Part shown: one piece after another, positions 16,367 through 24,538 of the stretch
How the letters are laid out: every line of letters starts with the position of its first letter
Position numbering within the stretch: position 1 is the stretch's first letter
Assembly (NCBI GenBank): GCA_039978895.1
Contig: JBDWAL010000018.1
Coordinates: 62,001-126,000 of the forward strand
Length of the DNA: 64,000 nt
Reading direction: 5' to 3'
Source of the DNA: Aliishimia sp039978895
GTDB lineage: Bacteria > Pseudomonadota > Alphaproteobacteria > Rhodobacterales > Rhodobacteraceae
Translations under genes and position numbers: made by a program
Notes under the pieces: model-generated
Told to the model about the DNA's origin: nothing
Databases searched by the model: none
What the model saw: only the letters and a program-made list of their open reading frames with translations

Positions 16367-19300
16367 ATGACCGGTGAATTGATTGGACAGTTGATCTTGT
16401 GGCTCATCGCTGCGGTGATTGTGATTTTCATCCTGTATTGGGTGATGAACTGGTTGTACCGCCGATCCACCAAAGAAATCGCCTTCGTGCGAACCGGGTT
16501 CTTGGGCGAAAAAGTCGTGATCGATGGGGGCGCATTTGTGTGGCCGATCATTCACGACATCACACCGGTCAACATGAATTCGATGGACCTGCATGTGGTG
16601 CGCGAAAAGTCCGAAGCGTTGATTACCAAAGACCGGATGCGCATTGATATTGAGGCGTCGTTCTATGTGCGAGTGGGGCAAGGTGAGGACGTGGTTTCAT
16701 TGGCGGCATCGACATTGGGACGCCGCACCTTGGAACCCGAACGCATCCACCAGTTGCTGAATGGTAAGTTCGTCTCTGCGTTGCGCAACGTTGCCGCCGA
16801 GATGACGATGGAAGACCTACACGAGATGCGAGGGCAGTATGTGGCCCGGGTCATCGAGAGCGCGCAAGAGGGTCTGGATAAAAACGGATTAGAGTTGGAG
16901 AGCGTGGCTATTCTTGACCTTGATCAAGCCGATATCGCCTATTTCAATCCATCCAATCGGTTTGATGCCGAAGGTCTGACAAGTGTCATCGAAGCGATAG
17001 AAGGGCGACGCAAAATTCGCAATGACATTGAGCAAGAAACGATGCTGAAAATCCGTGTCCGCAATTTGGCTGCCGAAAAGGAAAGTTTGGAAATCGAACG
17101 CGAAAGCGAGGCCGCCCGGCTTGAGCAAGAACGCGATATTGAATTCCGACGGGCCCATCAGCGCGCAGAATTGGCCCGCGAGCGTTCAGAGCGTGAAAAA
17201 GAAGCTGAACAAGCAACGTTGCTTAGTCGTGAAGCCATCGAGACTTCTCGCATTGCCAATGACGAACATATTGCACAGGCGCGGATCGCTTCGGAACAAA
17301 CCATTCGAAAGCAAGAAATTGAGCGCACCAGAACCATAGACGAAGCCGAAATCGCAACCCGCGAAATTATTGAAAAAGCGCGAATTACCCAAGAAAAAAT
17401 CCTGACGGAAACGCGGATCAAAACCAACAAAGAAACGGAATCCGCAGACATCGCGGCCAAAGAAGCTGTCGAAAAAGCCCGGATCGCACAGGAATGCGCG
17501 CTGACCGAAGCCCGGATCGAAAAGGATCGGGACGGCCAAGCACAAGAAATTGAGCGTAAGCGCAGCATCGATGCCGCTGAAATATCGGTCAAAGAAGTCA
17601 TCGAAAAAGCGCGTATTGCACAGGAAAACGCGCTCTCACAGGCGCGGATCGATCTCGAACGAGACACGCGCGAACGTGAAATTGCGCGTAATCTTGCAGT
17701 GGAAGAAGCTGAAATTGCGGCACGTGAAAGCGCCGACAAACTACGAATAGCGCAGGAAAAATCCGTAAATGCAGAGCGGATCAGTTCTGATCGAGACACA
17801 AAGGAATTGGAAATCCTGCGGCGTGAAGCATTGGATGCGGCCCAAATTGCTTCTGATCAAGCCATCGAAGCGGCACGCATAGCGCGTGAAACGGCCATTG
17901 CCGCCGAGCAGATTAATTCGGCAAAAGGCACACGTTCATTGGAAATCGCCGCTGATGAGGAAACCGCCAAGGAACGCATTGCGCAAGAAGAACGCGTGCG
18001 CGGCTTTGAAATCGCACGCAATGAAGCTGTCGATCAAGCCGAAATTGCAAGCCGTGAAGCAGTGGATACAGCACGTATTGCGACCGAAGCGCGTACCGCC
18101 GTGGAGCGGATCGAGAACGAAGAACGCACCAAGGAACGTGATCTGGCGCGCGAAGAAGCGGTCGCTATTGCCGAAACCGCAAAATCTCAAGCCGTCGAAG
18201 CCAAACAGATCGCGAAAGAAAAGAAACTCGCGGCTGATCGGATCGCCTATGAACAGGACATGCGAGAACGCGAAATAGCGCGCAATAAGGCCGTGGATGT
18301 GGCCAATGTGAGCGCGCAAGAGATCGTCAAAGCGGCCAAGATAAAAGAAGATTCCAAAACCCGCGCGGCTGAGATCGCACGCGACGCGGAAATCCGAAGT
18401 CGAGAGATTGAGAAGCAAGAAGCAATCGAGGGGGCGGAAATTTCAAGCCGTCGTTTGGTTGATCAACAACGCATTGAGAAAGAAGCCGAAACCAGCGCCG
18501 AAAAGATCGCCCGTGATGAGCATATCCGAAGCTTAGAAATCGCGCGCAACAAGGTTCTAGATACAGCTCAGATTGCAGCGGATGAAGCGATTGATGCCGC
18601 CAAAGTCGCAATGGCCAAGGCTGTGGACGCTGAGAAAATTCTTGCCGATCAAGATTTGGATGCGATCAAACTGGACCGCAAGAAAGCCCTGGAGCAGTTG
18701 GAAATCTCACGTCTGCAAGTGTTGCGTGAATCCGAAATCGTCAGTCAGGAAGAAGTCGAGCGGGCACAAATTGCATCAGAACGCGGGTTGGATGACGCGC
18801 GCATTGGACATCAAACAGAACGTCGCAAACTAGAGATCGAACGCGAGCGCGCCGTCGAAGAAGCGGGCATGGAAAAAGCCATCGCGCTCTATCAAAAGTC
18901 TTTGGATCAAAGTGCTGCTGCCGTCGCGGCTGAAAATGCACGCGCCCATGCTGTTGAGGCGGCTGAGAAAGCGAAAACTGCCGAAGAAGCGGAGGTTGCA
19001 AACCGGGCCAAGACAATTGGCGTGACCGCAGCCGAACTCGATGCCGAGCGCAAACGCATCACGGCAGGGGCTGACAAAGTCCGTGCATCTGTTGAAGCGG
19101 AAGCCGCTAAGCTCATCAATGAAGCGGAAAACGTTCTTACAGATGAGGCGCGCCATAGTCTGTTTAAACGCAAGTTGTTGGAGCATGTGGAAGGCATTGT
19201 CGCGGCCTCTGCTAAGCCGCTTGAGAAGATCGATGAGATCAAAATCATGCAGCTTGGTGGTTCCGGAACCCAAGGCTTGGATTGGGCCAATGGGGGCAAT

Positions 19301-19540
19301 GGCAGCAGTGGTTCAGGTGGTCCCAACGGAGGATCAAGCCCCACAGATGAAGTGATGAATTCAGCTTTGCGCTACCGCGTGCAAGCGCCGATGGTCGACA
19401 GTTTGCTGTCTGATATCGGGCTGGATGGCAGCAATATCGCTAAGTCAGACATCTTTCGAAATGCCTCGGATATGACGCGGGCTGCATCTGAGGTTAACCG
19501 AGCGGAAGCTGCCAAAAACGCCAGCAAAGGTAGCAAATAA
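16367..19540 (+). CDS. Giant flotillin/SPFH-domain protein with a long 11-residue-repeat coiled coil
   Basis: This 1057-residue membrane protein has an N-terminal transmembrane helix (residues ~7-28) and an SPFH/band-7 domain (~35-230; IAFVRTGFLGEKVVIDGGAF, SFYVRVGQG, YVARVIESAQEGLDKNGLEL). A charged helical lead-in precedes about 49 consecutive 11-residue repeats (residues 295-833). The flotillin C-terminal region follows (LFKRKLLEHVEGIV, KIDEIKIMQLGG), then a Gly/Ser-rich linker and a short helical tail. Ordinary bacterial flotillins are near 500-650 residues. Flotillins assemble into membrane-microdomain scaffolds. The gene lies 22 bases after the TIM-barrel gene, and its stop overlaps the next start (TAATG), so it belongs to the catabolic operon. 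It probably organises membrane-associated components, perhaps the transporter or the molybdenum enzyme. Confidence 0.88.
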   Translation: MTGELIGQLILWLIAAVIVIFILYWVMNWLYRRSTKEIAFVRTGFLGEKVVIDGGAFVWPIIHDITPVNMNSMDLHVVREKSEALITKDRMRIDIEASFYVRVGQGEDVVSLAASTLGRRTLEPERIHQLLNGKFVSALRNVAAEMTMEDLHEMRGQYVARVIESAQEGLDKNGLELESVAILDLDQADIAYFNPSNRFDAEGLTSVIEAIEGRRKIRNDIEQETMLKIRVRNLAAEKESLEIERESEAARLEQERDIEFRRAHQRAELARERSEREKEAEQATLLSREAIETSRIANDEHIAQARIASEQTIRKQEIERTRTIDEAEIATREIIEKARITQEKILTETRIKTNKETESADIAAKEAVEKARIAQECALTEARIEKDRDGQAQEIERKRSIDAAEISVKEVIEKARIAQENALSQARIDLERDTREREIARNLAVEEAEIAARESADKLRIAQEKSVNAERISSDRDTKELEILRREALDAAQIASDQAIEAARIARETAIAAEQINSAKGTRSLEIAADEETAKERIAQEERVRGFEIARNEAVDQAEIASREAVDTARIATEARTAVERIENEERTKERDLAREEAVAIAETAKSQAVEAKQIAKEKKLAADRIAYEQDMREREIARNKAVDVANVSAQEIVKAAKIKEDSKTRAAEIARDAEIRSREIEKQEAIEGAEISSRRLVDQQRIEKEAETSAEKIARDEHIRSLEIARNKVLDTAQIAADEAIDAAKVAMAKAVDAEKILADQDLDAIKLDRKKALEQLEISRLQVLRESEIVSQEEVERAQIASERGLDDARIGHQTERRKLEIERERAVEEAGMEKAIALYQKSLDQSAAAVAAENARAHAVEAAEKAKTAEEAEVANRAKTIGVTAAELDAERKRITAGADKVRASVEAEAAKLINEAENVLTDEARHSLFKRKLLEHVEGIVAASAKPLEKIDEIKIMQLGGSGTQGLDWANGGNGSSGSGGPNGGSSPTDEVMNSALRYRVQAPMVDSLLSDIGLDGSNIAKSDIFRNASDMTRAASEVNRAEAAKNASKGSK
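17249..18865 (+). repeat. About 49 tandem 33-bp (11-residue) repeats within the flotillin gene
   Basis: Read as protein, the segment divides without insertions or gaps into 11-residue units of pattern [E/R/Q/K]-I-x-x-x-x-x-[A/V/L]-x-x-[A/E/L], for example EIARNEAVDQA, EIASREAVDTA, RIATEARTAVE, RIENEERTKER. EIxR-type units recur mostly every fourth unit (units starting near residues 394, 438, 482, then 548, 592, 636, 680, 724, 768), giving a 44-residue / 132-bp higher-order repeat with one phase slip near residues 526-547. Hendecad spacing indicates a straight or slightly right-handed coiled coil of roughly 80 nm at 0.15 nm per residue. Confidence 0.9.
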
Positions 19541-19977
19541 TGGCCCGCGTGTTTGTATCCACCGTGATCAATGCCGAAAGCTCCGCTGTGTGGGAACGGG
19601 TGCGTGACTTCAACGGTATGCCCAAATGGCACCCTCGCATTCGCGACAGCCGGATCGAAGACGCGCTGCCAAGCGACAAGATCGGCTGCATCCGAAACTT
19701 TCATTTGCAAAACGGCGACATGATCCGCGAACAGCTTGTTGGGCTTTCGGATTATGACCTGTTTTACAGTTACGCAATGCTGGAAGGACCGATGCCGCTT
19801 TGGGATTACATGGCGACGTTGCGATTGACGCCTGTGACCGATGGAGCGCGTTGTTTTGCTGAATGGTCCGCAGAATTTGACTGTGATCCCGACAACCAAA
19901 CCGACCTGCAAGACGGCATTGCAACCAACGTCTTTCAAGGCGGGTTTGACGCACTCAAACGGCATTTCGGGGGCTAG
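19540..19977 (+). CDS. SRPBCC-fold protein, first of a tandem pair
   Basis: This 145-residue soluble protein has the START/Bet-v1-like (SRPBCC, polyketide-cyclase/PYR-like) pattern: VSTVINAESSAVWERVRDFN at the N-terminus, LPSDKIGCIRNFHL, a REQLVGLSDYDLFYSYAMLE strand pair, and a C-terminal helix (GIATNVFQGGFDALKRHF). The fold binds hydrophobic or aromatic ligands in a deep cavity. It overlaps the flotillin stop by one base and precedes a paralogue by four. In aerobic CO-dehydrogenase clusters the SRPBCC protein CoxG has a membrane-recruitment or ligand role; a similar place in this molybdenum-hydroxylase cluster is plausible. Confidence 0.82.
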   Translation: MARVFVSTVINAESSAVWERVRDFNGMPKWHPRIRDSRIEDALPSDKIGCIRNFHLQNGDMIREQLVGLSDYDLFYSYAMLEGPMPLWDYMATLRLTPVTDGARCFAEWSAEFDCDPDNQTDLQDGIATNVFQGGFDALKRHFGG

Positions 19978-19981
19978 GGCG

Positions 19982-20425
19982 GTGGTTAAAGTAGTGCGTT
20001 CCACGATCTTGCCTGCACCGGTCGAAGCCGTGTGGGACGTCTTGCGGGATTTCAACGGGCACGACCAATGGCACCCTGCGATTGCCAGCAGCCAGATTGA
20101 ACGGCATCTGCCCAGCGATAAAGTCGGGTGTGTACGCAAGTTTCGCCTAGAGGACGGCGCAGAGTTGCGCGAACAGCTGTTGGCCCTGTCTGATGCAGAC
20201 TTGGCCTATTCCTATTGCTTGCTCGACACGCCTTTGCCGCTGTTCAACTACGTAAGCCACGTGCGGCTCATCCCTGTGACGGATGTGGATCACACCTATT
20301 GGCAATGGGAAGGTCACTTCGACACCCAATCGGGGGAGCGGGAGGCAATGATCGATCTGGTCGGAGCTGGAATATACGACACGGGCTTTTCTGCCATTCG
20401 CAACACATTGGGATTGGGGGGCTAA
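19982..20425 (+). CDS. SRPBCC-fold protein, second of a tandem pair
   Basis: This 147-residue paralogue of the preceding gene shares the motifs AVWDVLRDFNG, QWHPAIASSQIE, LPSDKVGCVRKF, REQLLALSDADLAYSY and the LRLTPVTD / VRLIPVTD strand. I use a GTG start at 19982, four bases after the previous stop; the frame is open further upstream but overlaps the first copy. Keeping both copies in tandem suggests a heterodimer or two related ligands. One base separates its stop from the next ATG. Confidence 0.82.
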   Translation: MVKVVRSTILPAPVEAVWDVLRDFNGHDQWHPAIASSQIERHLPSDKVGCVRKFRLEDGAELREQLLALSDADLAYSYCLLDTPLPLFNYVSHVRLIPVTDVDHTYWQWEGHFDTQSGEREAMIDLVGAGIYDTGFSAIRNTLGLGG

Positions 20426-20426
20426 G

Positions 20427-21206
20427 ATGCTGTCAGTTGAGACATATCAAACCATCGCCGAAGCAGATGCCGCCATGGGGCAAGGGGGCCGCTACCTTGC
20501 TGGGGGCACCATTGTGATGCGCGCGGTGAATTACGGGGATCAAAGCTTTCACCGCATCCTTCGCGCGACGCAGCCTGAACGGGGTATTGGCAGTGATGCG
20601 AACGGGGTGCGCATCGGCGCAGCGACAACCATGGCGGACATTTTGGGACATGCAGATGTCGCCTTTTTGCACCCGATTGCCCGCCTCATCGGAGGGCCCG
20701 CTATTCGCAACATGGCGACCGTGGGCGGGAATTTGTTCGCACAAAACCCCTATGGGGATATGGCCGCAGCCCTTCTTGCATTGGATGCCAAGGTTGAAAT
20801 GTCGAACGGCCAAGCCCAGCCAATTGAAAGTTTCCTGATGGACCGCACGCATATGCGTGGGTTGGTCAACGCGGTAAGCATTCCACGTCCGCAACCGGGC
20901 ACGTTCTTCTTTCGAAAAGTGTCGCGCGTGAAACCCAAGGGCGTGTCGGTGATGTCGGTGGCCGCGTTGCTAAGACACGGCGATGCACGTGTGGTGTTTG
21001 GCAACATGGCCCCTTGTCCGGTGCGGACCAAAGCAGCCGAACGCGCACTGGCAAGTGGCGCAAACCCCGGCACACTGGAAGCGGCCTGCGCTGTGTGTAC
21101 TGAGGGCTTATCCCCCGTCGATGATGCGCTCGCGAGCGCTTGGTACCGGATGCAAGTCGCCCCGGTGCATCTGAGACGTCTATTCGAAACCGGAAAGGTG
21201 TTCTAA
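20427..21206 (+). CDS. FAD-binding subunit of a CO-dehydrogenase/xanthine-dehydrogenase-type molybdenum hydroxylase
   Basis: This 259-residue protein corresponds to CoxM/medium subunits. It has the two FAD pyrophosphate segments, here LAGGTIVMR near residue 30 and MATVGGNLFAQNPYGDMA near residue 96, a GAATTMADIL strand, and the C-terminal CO_deh_flav_C-like portion. The first loop is slightly divergent from the usual AGGTDL. Electrons would pass from Mo via the 2Fe-2S subunit to FAD here. The stop overlaps the next start (TAATG). Confidence 0.9.
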   Translation: MLSVETYQTIAEADAAMGQGGRYLAGGTIVMRAVNYGDQSFHRILRATQPERGIGSDANGVRIGAATTMADILGHADVAFLHPIARLIGGPAIRNMATVGGNLFAQNPYGDMAAALLALDAKVEMSNGQAQPIESFLMDRTHMRGLVNAVSIPRPQPGTFFFRKVSRVKPKGVSVMSVAALLRHGDARVVFGNMAPCPVRTKAAERALASGANPGTLEAACAVCTEGLSPVDDALASAWYRMQVAPVHLRRLFETGKVF

Positions 21207-21691
21207 TGGCCAAGACCCCTGTCACCTTTACTTTGAATGATGCAGAGGCCGCGCTGTTCGTGGATCAAGGCGCACCATTGATTGATGTGTTGCGGCGTGG
21301 CTCTGGTGATTTGACACCCAAACAAGGGTGCAGCCAGGGCACCTGCGGCGCGTGTACAGTGTTGATTGACGGTGTTCCGCATTTGTCATGCTTGACCTTG
21401 GCTGACACTGTGCAAGGACGCCATGTCCAGACCACAGGCGGGCTGGCTGAAGGGCCAGATCTGCACCCATTGCAAACCGCATTTATGGAAGGGTTCGCCG
21501 CGCAATGTGGGTTTTGCACATCGGGAATGTTGATGGCGGCAAAGTCACTTTTAGATCGCACGCCGAACCCAAGCCGTGACGATGTCATCGAAGCGATTTC
21601 CGGGAATTTGTGCCGCTGCACCGGGTACGAGCCAATCGTGGACGCGATCCTAACCGCCGCTGCCCAAATCCAGCGGAGACCTGTTCGATGA
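21206..21691 (+). CDS. 2Fe-2S subunit of the molybdenum hydroxylase
   Basis: This 161-residue CoxS-like protein carries both cluster motifs: the plant-ferredoxin type QGCSQGTCGACTVLIDG with a following SCL cysteine, and the C-terminal helical CGFCTSGM ... NLCRCTGYEPI motif. Length is typical. The ATG at 21206 overlaps the previous stop, and its own stop overlaps the ATG at 21688. It carries electrons from the Mo centre to FAD in the cytoplasmic enzyme. Confidence 0.93.
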   Translation: MAKTPVTFTLNDAEAALFVDQGAPLIDVLRRGSGDLTPKQGCSQGTCGACTVLIDGVPHLSCLTLADTVQGRHVQTTGGLAEGPDLHPLQTAFMEGFAAQCGFCTSGMLMAAKSLLDRTPNPSRDDVIEAISGNLCRCTGYEPIVDAILTAAAQIQRRPVR

Positions 21692-23514
21692 CAAGTATAG
21701 AGTTTCGCAAAGACCTGTTCGCGGATGAACGTGATGACACGCTCAAAGAGATAGGCAAACCAACGATCCGGCAGGATATATTGGGCCATGTCACCGGGCG
21801 CACGCCCTATTATGACGATCATTTGTTTGATGGATTGCTGCATATGCGCGCTGTGCGTGCGCCGCATCACCACGCCGAAATACGCTCAATTGATACGTCT
21901 GCGGCGGAACGTATGCCGGGGGTGCGGCGCGTGGCGACGGCCAAAGATGTGCCAAACAACTTGAACACACTGCTGTCATTGATCAATTTCGGACGCGACG
22001 ACGAACCGCTTTGTGCGCATTCCAAAGTGCGTTATTTGGGCGAAGCGGTTGCTTGGGTGATTGCCGACACTGAACGACAGGCGCGCGATGCAGTGGCGCA
22101 AGTGCGTGTAGATTATGCGGTGTTGCCGCATGTCTTGGATGTCGAAGAGGCGATAGCCCCGAACGCACCAGTGGTGAACGAGGTCTATCCTAACAACACG
22201 TTTGATTATCACGACAAATACGATCACCAAAAGCTGCGATTTGGCGATGTGAACGCAGCCTTCGCGCGTGCAGATCATGTGATCGAAGCTGAATACCAGA
22301 TGTCGCCCATCGAGCAGGCCCCGATTGAGACCTGCGGCGCGATTGCGGCACCCGAAACCAATGATCGGTTTGTCTGTTACACCAATACACAAGCGCTGTT
22401 TTTCTCACTTGGGACCACGGCCAAGCTGCTCGATATCGCATCTTCAAGGTTGCACTTTGTCGGCGGAACTGCCGGCGGGGGGTTCGGTGGCAAGGTCGAC
22501 TCCATCGTTGAACCAACGGCAGTTTTGGGCGCGTTGCTCACGGGACGTCCGGTCAAATTCGCGTGGGATCGCTATGAAGAAATGCAGGTCGGCGCCCCAC
22601 GCGGCGGGGAGCGGTGGCGGCTCAAAGACGGCGTGATGAACGATGGGACGATCATTGCGCGCGAATTCACCGGCTTCTTTGATTCCGGGGCTTATATGCG
22701 TTTGTCGCCCTATGCGATCATCAAAGGCACAGGTCATCTACCCGGACCGTATTCAATCCAAAATGTGGCCTCAAATGTGTATTGCTGCATCACCAATCGC
22801 ACACCCGCCACAGCAATGCGCGGTTTTGGGATCACGGCCGTTGATTTCGCCATCGAATGTCAGATGGACCGTGTTGCGGAAGTCGTCGGTATGAACCCCG
22901 TTGAGCTACGCATCAAGAACGCCTACCGCGACGGAGATATGAAAGCGCATCGGCGTTTGGCAAAGAACACAGCCTTGATCGAATGTTGCCAGGTCGCTGC
23001 GGGCAAAGCTGCCTGGCCGATCTCATCTGAAGCCGCCGCGCAATCATCGCTGCAAGGTGGAGGTGTCGCAGAGCGCGGATTGATCCCTGAAAGTGTTACC
23101 GATGAAGAAGGCAAAATCGGGGAGCGTCGCATGGGGCGGGTGGCCAGTGCCGCGCCGTCTATCCATGCCACAGGACGTGTACCGGCAGGGGTGCAGGGGA
23201 CAGCGACAAAAGCGGTGCCTGTGCAAAACCCAGACATGCAAATTGATGCAGATCGCGTCGGGCACGGGGTGGATGCAACAGAGCCAGAAGTGTCGCAACC
23301 CGCTTTGGCCCCACAGGTTTCGCATGATGTGAGACCTCCTTGGGATGCACCAAAGCCGATACATCCTGCGCCAGTTGTGACACCGCCTGTCGCGTCGCCA
23401 AGCCCGGTATCCGCGCCTAGGCCAGCGCCCCCCTATAAACCCGCAGAACCCTTCTCGCGCGGGGTCAAACGGCCCGGGTCTTCGCCCTTCACATCTGGTT
23501 TCAGGAGACGTTGA
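21688..23514 (+). CDS. N-terminal half of the Mo-cofactor-binding large subunit, with a proline-rich tail
   Basis: This 608-residue protein covers the a/b hammerhead domain (~25-135; IGKPTIRQDILGHVTGR, LHMRAVRAPHHHAEI) and the first Mo-binding half (~150-440; TAGGGFGGK near residue 262-269, PATAMRGFG). Instead of continuing into the second Mo-binding half, it runs into a ~150-residue Pro/Ala-rich low-complexity tail ending SGFRRR. The missing half is encoded by the next gene. A normal CoxL/XdhB large subunit is a single chain of 750-800 residues. The ATG at 21688 overlaps the previous stop. The two chains must assemble, and the tail may mediate that or a contact with another protein. Confidence 0.88.
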   Translation: MTSIEFRKDLFADERDDTLKEIGKPTIRQDILGHVTGRTPYYDDHLFDGLLHMRAVRAPHHHAEIRSIDTSAAERMPGVRRVATAKDVPNNLNTLLSLINFGRDDEPLCAHSKVRYLGEAVAWVIADTERQARDAVAQVRVDYAVLPHVLDVEEAIAPNAPVVNEVYPNNTFDYHDKYDHQKLRFGDVNAAFARADHVIEAEYQMSPIEQAPIETCGAIAAPETNDRFVCYTNTQALFFSLGTTAKLLDIASSRLHFVGGTAGGGFGGKVDSIVEPTAVLGALLTGRPVKFAWDRYEEMQVGAPRGGERWRLKDGVMNDGTIIAREFTGFFDSGAYMRLSPYAIIKGTGHLPGPYSIQNVASNVYCCITNRTPATAMRGFGITAVDFAIECQMDRVAEVVGMNPVELRIKNAYRDGDMKAHRRLAKNTALIECCQVAAGKAAWPISSEAAAQSSLQGGGVAERGLIPESVTDEEGKIGERRMGRVASAAPSIHATGRVPAGVQGTATKAVPVQNPDMQIDADRVGHGVDATEPEVSQPALAPQVSHDVRPPWDAPKPIHPAPVVTPPVASPSPVSAPRPAPPYKPAEPFSRGVKRPGSSPFTSGFRRR

Positions 23515-23515
23515 G

Positions 23516-24538
23516 ATGACCATTCATAAAGGGCGTGGTTTCGCGTGCATCAACTATCCTATTGGCATGAACCTTGGCGGCGACCCGAGCCAAGCACTGG
23601 TGCATTCGACCCCGGATGGCAAATTCATGGTCGCGCTGAGTTCCATTGACCTTGGCCAAGGTATGAAATCGGTGACCCGTCAGATTGCGTCAGAAACGCT
23701 TGGCGTGCCGGTTGAAGATGTCTATGTCGACACCGCTGATAGTGACACAGGCCCCCATTGCATGGGCTCTTTTGCATCACGTGGCACGCATAGGGTGGGC
23801 AACGCGGTGATCCGCGCGGCGGCTGAAGCGCGCAAGCAAATGATGGAAGCCGCTGCTGAAGAACTAGAGGTCAACGCGAGCGATCTCGACACAGATGGGA
23901 CAGGCAATATCCACGTCAAGGGGGCTCCGTCCCGCGCGATAACGGTTGCGCAAACAGCAATCGCGGCGCAGTTTAAGCAGGGTCGTACGCTATCGGGGCG
24001 GGGCATTTTCCTGATCCCGCCCTCAGAAGCCAACCCCGAAACCGGCGAGATGACACCCGTCACATGCTTTGCCCACGCGGCTTTGGTGATCGACGTAACT
24101 GTGGACGATGAAACCGGCGAAGTTGACGTCACAGAGATCAATTCGGCCTATGAAGTCGGGCGTGCCCTGAACCCTAAACTTGTCGAGCAGCAACTGATCG
24201 GCGGTGCGTGGATGGGGGTGAGCCATGCACTTTATGAAACCACCGAACCTTATTACCCCGCGCGCGATCATTGCCCTGAGGATTTCAATACCTACCTGCA
24301 ACCCGGTCCCGGTCAAATCACGCCGCACCATATCGCGGTGTTAGAACGGCCCGCAGAAGACGCTCCATTTGGTGGCAAAGGGCCGGGCGAGATGTGCGCC
24401 AATCCGGTGCTGCCCGGTATTGCTAACGCGATTTATAATGCGGTGGGGGTGCGGTGTGACTTTTTGCCGATTACGCCAGAAAAGGTGCTCAGGGGTATTC
24501 TCGCAAATGGCGGCGCCCGGCGGCAAGGCGCGCGTTAA
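23516..24538 (+). CDS. C-terminal half of the Mo-cofactor-binding large subunit (separate chain)
   Basis: This 340-residue protein begins one base after the previous stop. It contains the second Mo-pterin-binding part: DLGQGMKSVTRQIASETLGVP, GSFASRGTHRVGNAV, and the catalytic-Glu region GGKGPGEMCANPVLPGIANAI with Glu near residue 292. Together with the preceding gene it gives a complete set of Mo-hydroxylase motifs, so the split does not obviously destroy function. The loop that carries the selenyl/thiol cysteine of true form I CO dehydrogenase (AYRCSFR) reads TPATAMRGFG in the N-half, so this is not a CO dehydrogenase of that type. Confidence 0.88.
   Translation: MTIHKGRGFACINYPIGMNLGGDPSQALVHSTPDGKFMVALSSIDLGQGMKSVTRQIASETLGVPVEDVYVDTADSDTGPHCMGSFASRGTHRVGNAVIRAAAEARKQMMEAAAEELEVNASDLDTDGTGNIHVKGAPSRAITVAQTAIAAQFKQGRTLSGRGIFLIPPSEANPETGEMTPVTCFAHAALVIDVTVDDETGEVDVTEINSAYEVGRALNPKLVEQQLIGGAWMGVSHALYETTEPYYPARDHCPEDFNTYLQPGPGQITPHHIAVLERPAEDAPFGGKGPGEMCANPVLPGIANAIYNAVGVRCDFLPITPEKVLRGILANGGARRQGAR

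Noticed and set aside
17158..17799. Long minus-strand open frame opposite the flotillin coiled coil
   Set aside because: It is Ser/Arg/Ala-rich, an antisense shadow of the Glu/Ala/Ile repeats, with no independent coding evidence.
17249..18865. CRISPR-like or minisatellite non-coding repeat
   Set aside because: The 33-bp periodicity is conserved at protein level with diverged DNA and lies in one continuous frame, so it is a protein repeat.
21688..24538. Aerobic CO dehydrogenase (CoxMSL)
   Set aside because: The gene order and maturation genes resemble cox, but the form I active-site loop AYRCSFR is absent and the large subunit is split, so the enzyme is better described as a CODH/xanthine-dehydrogenase-family hydroxylase of unknown substrate.
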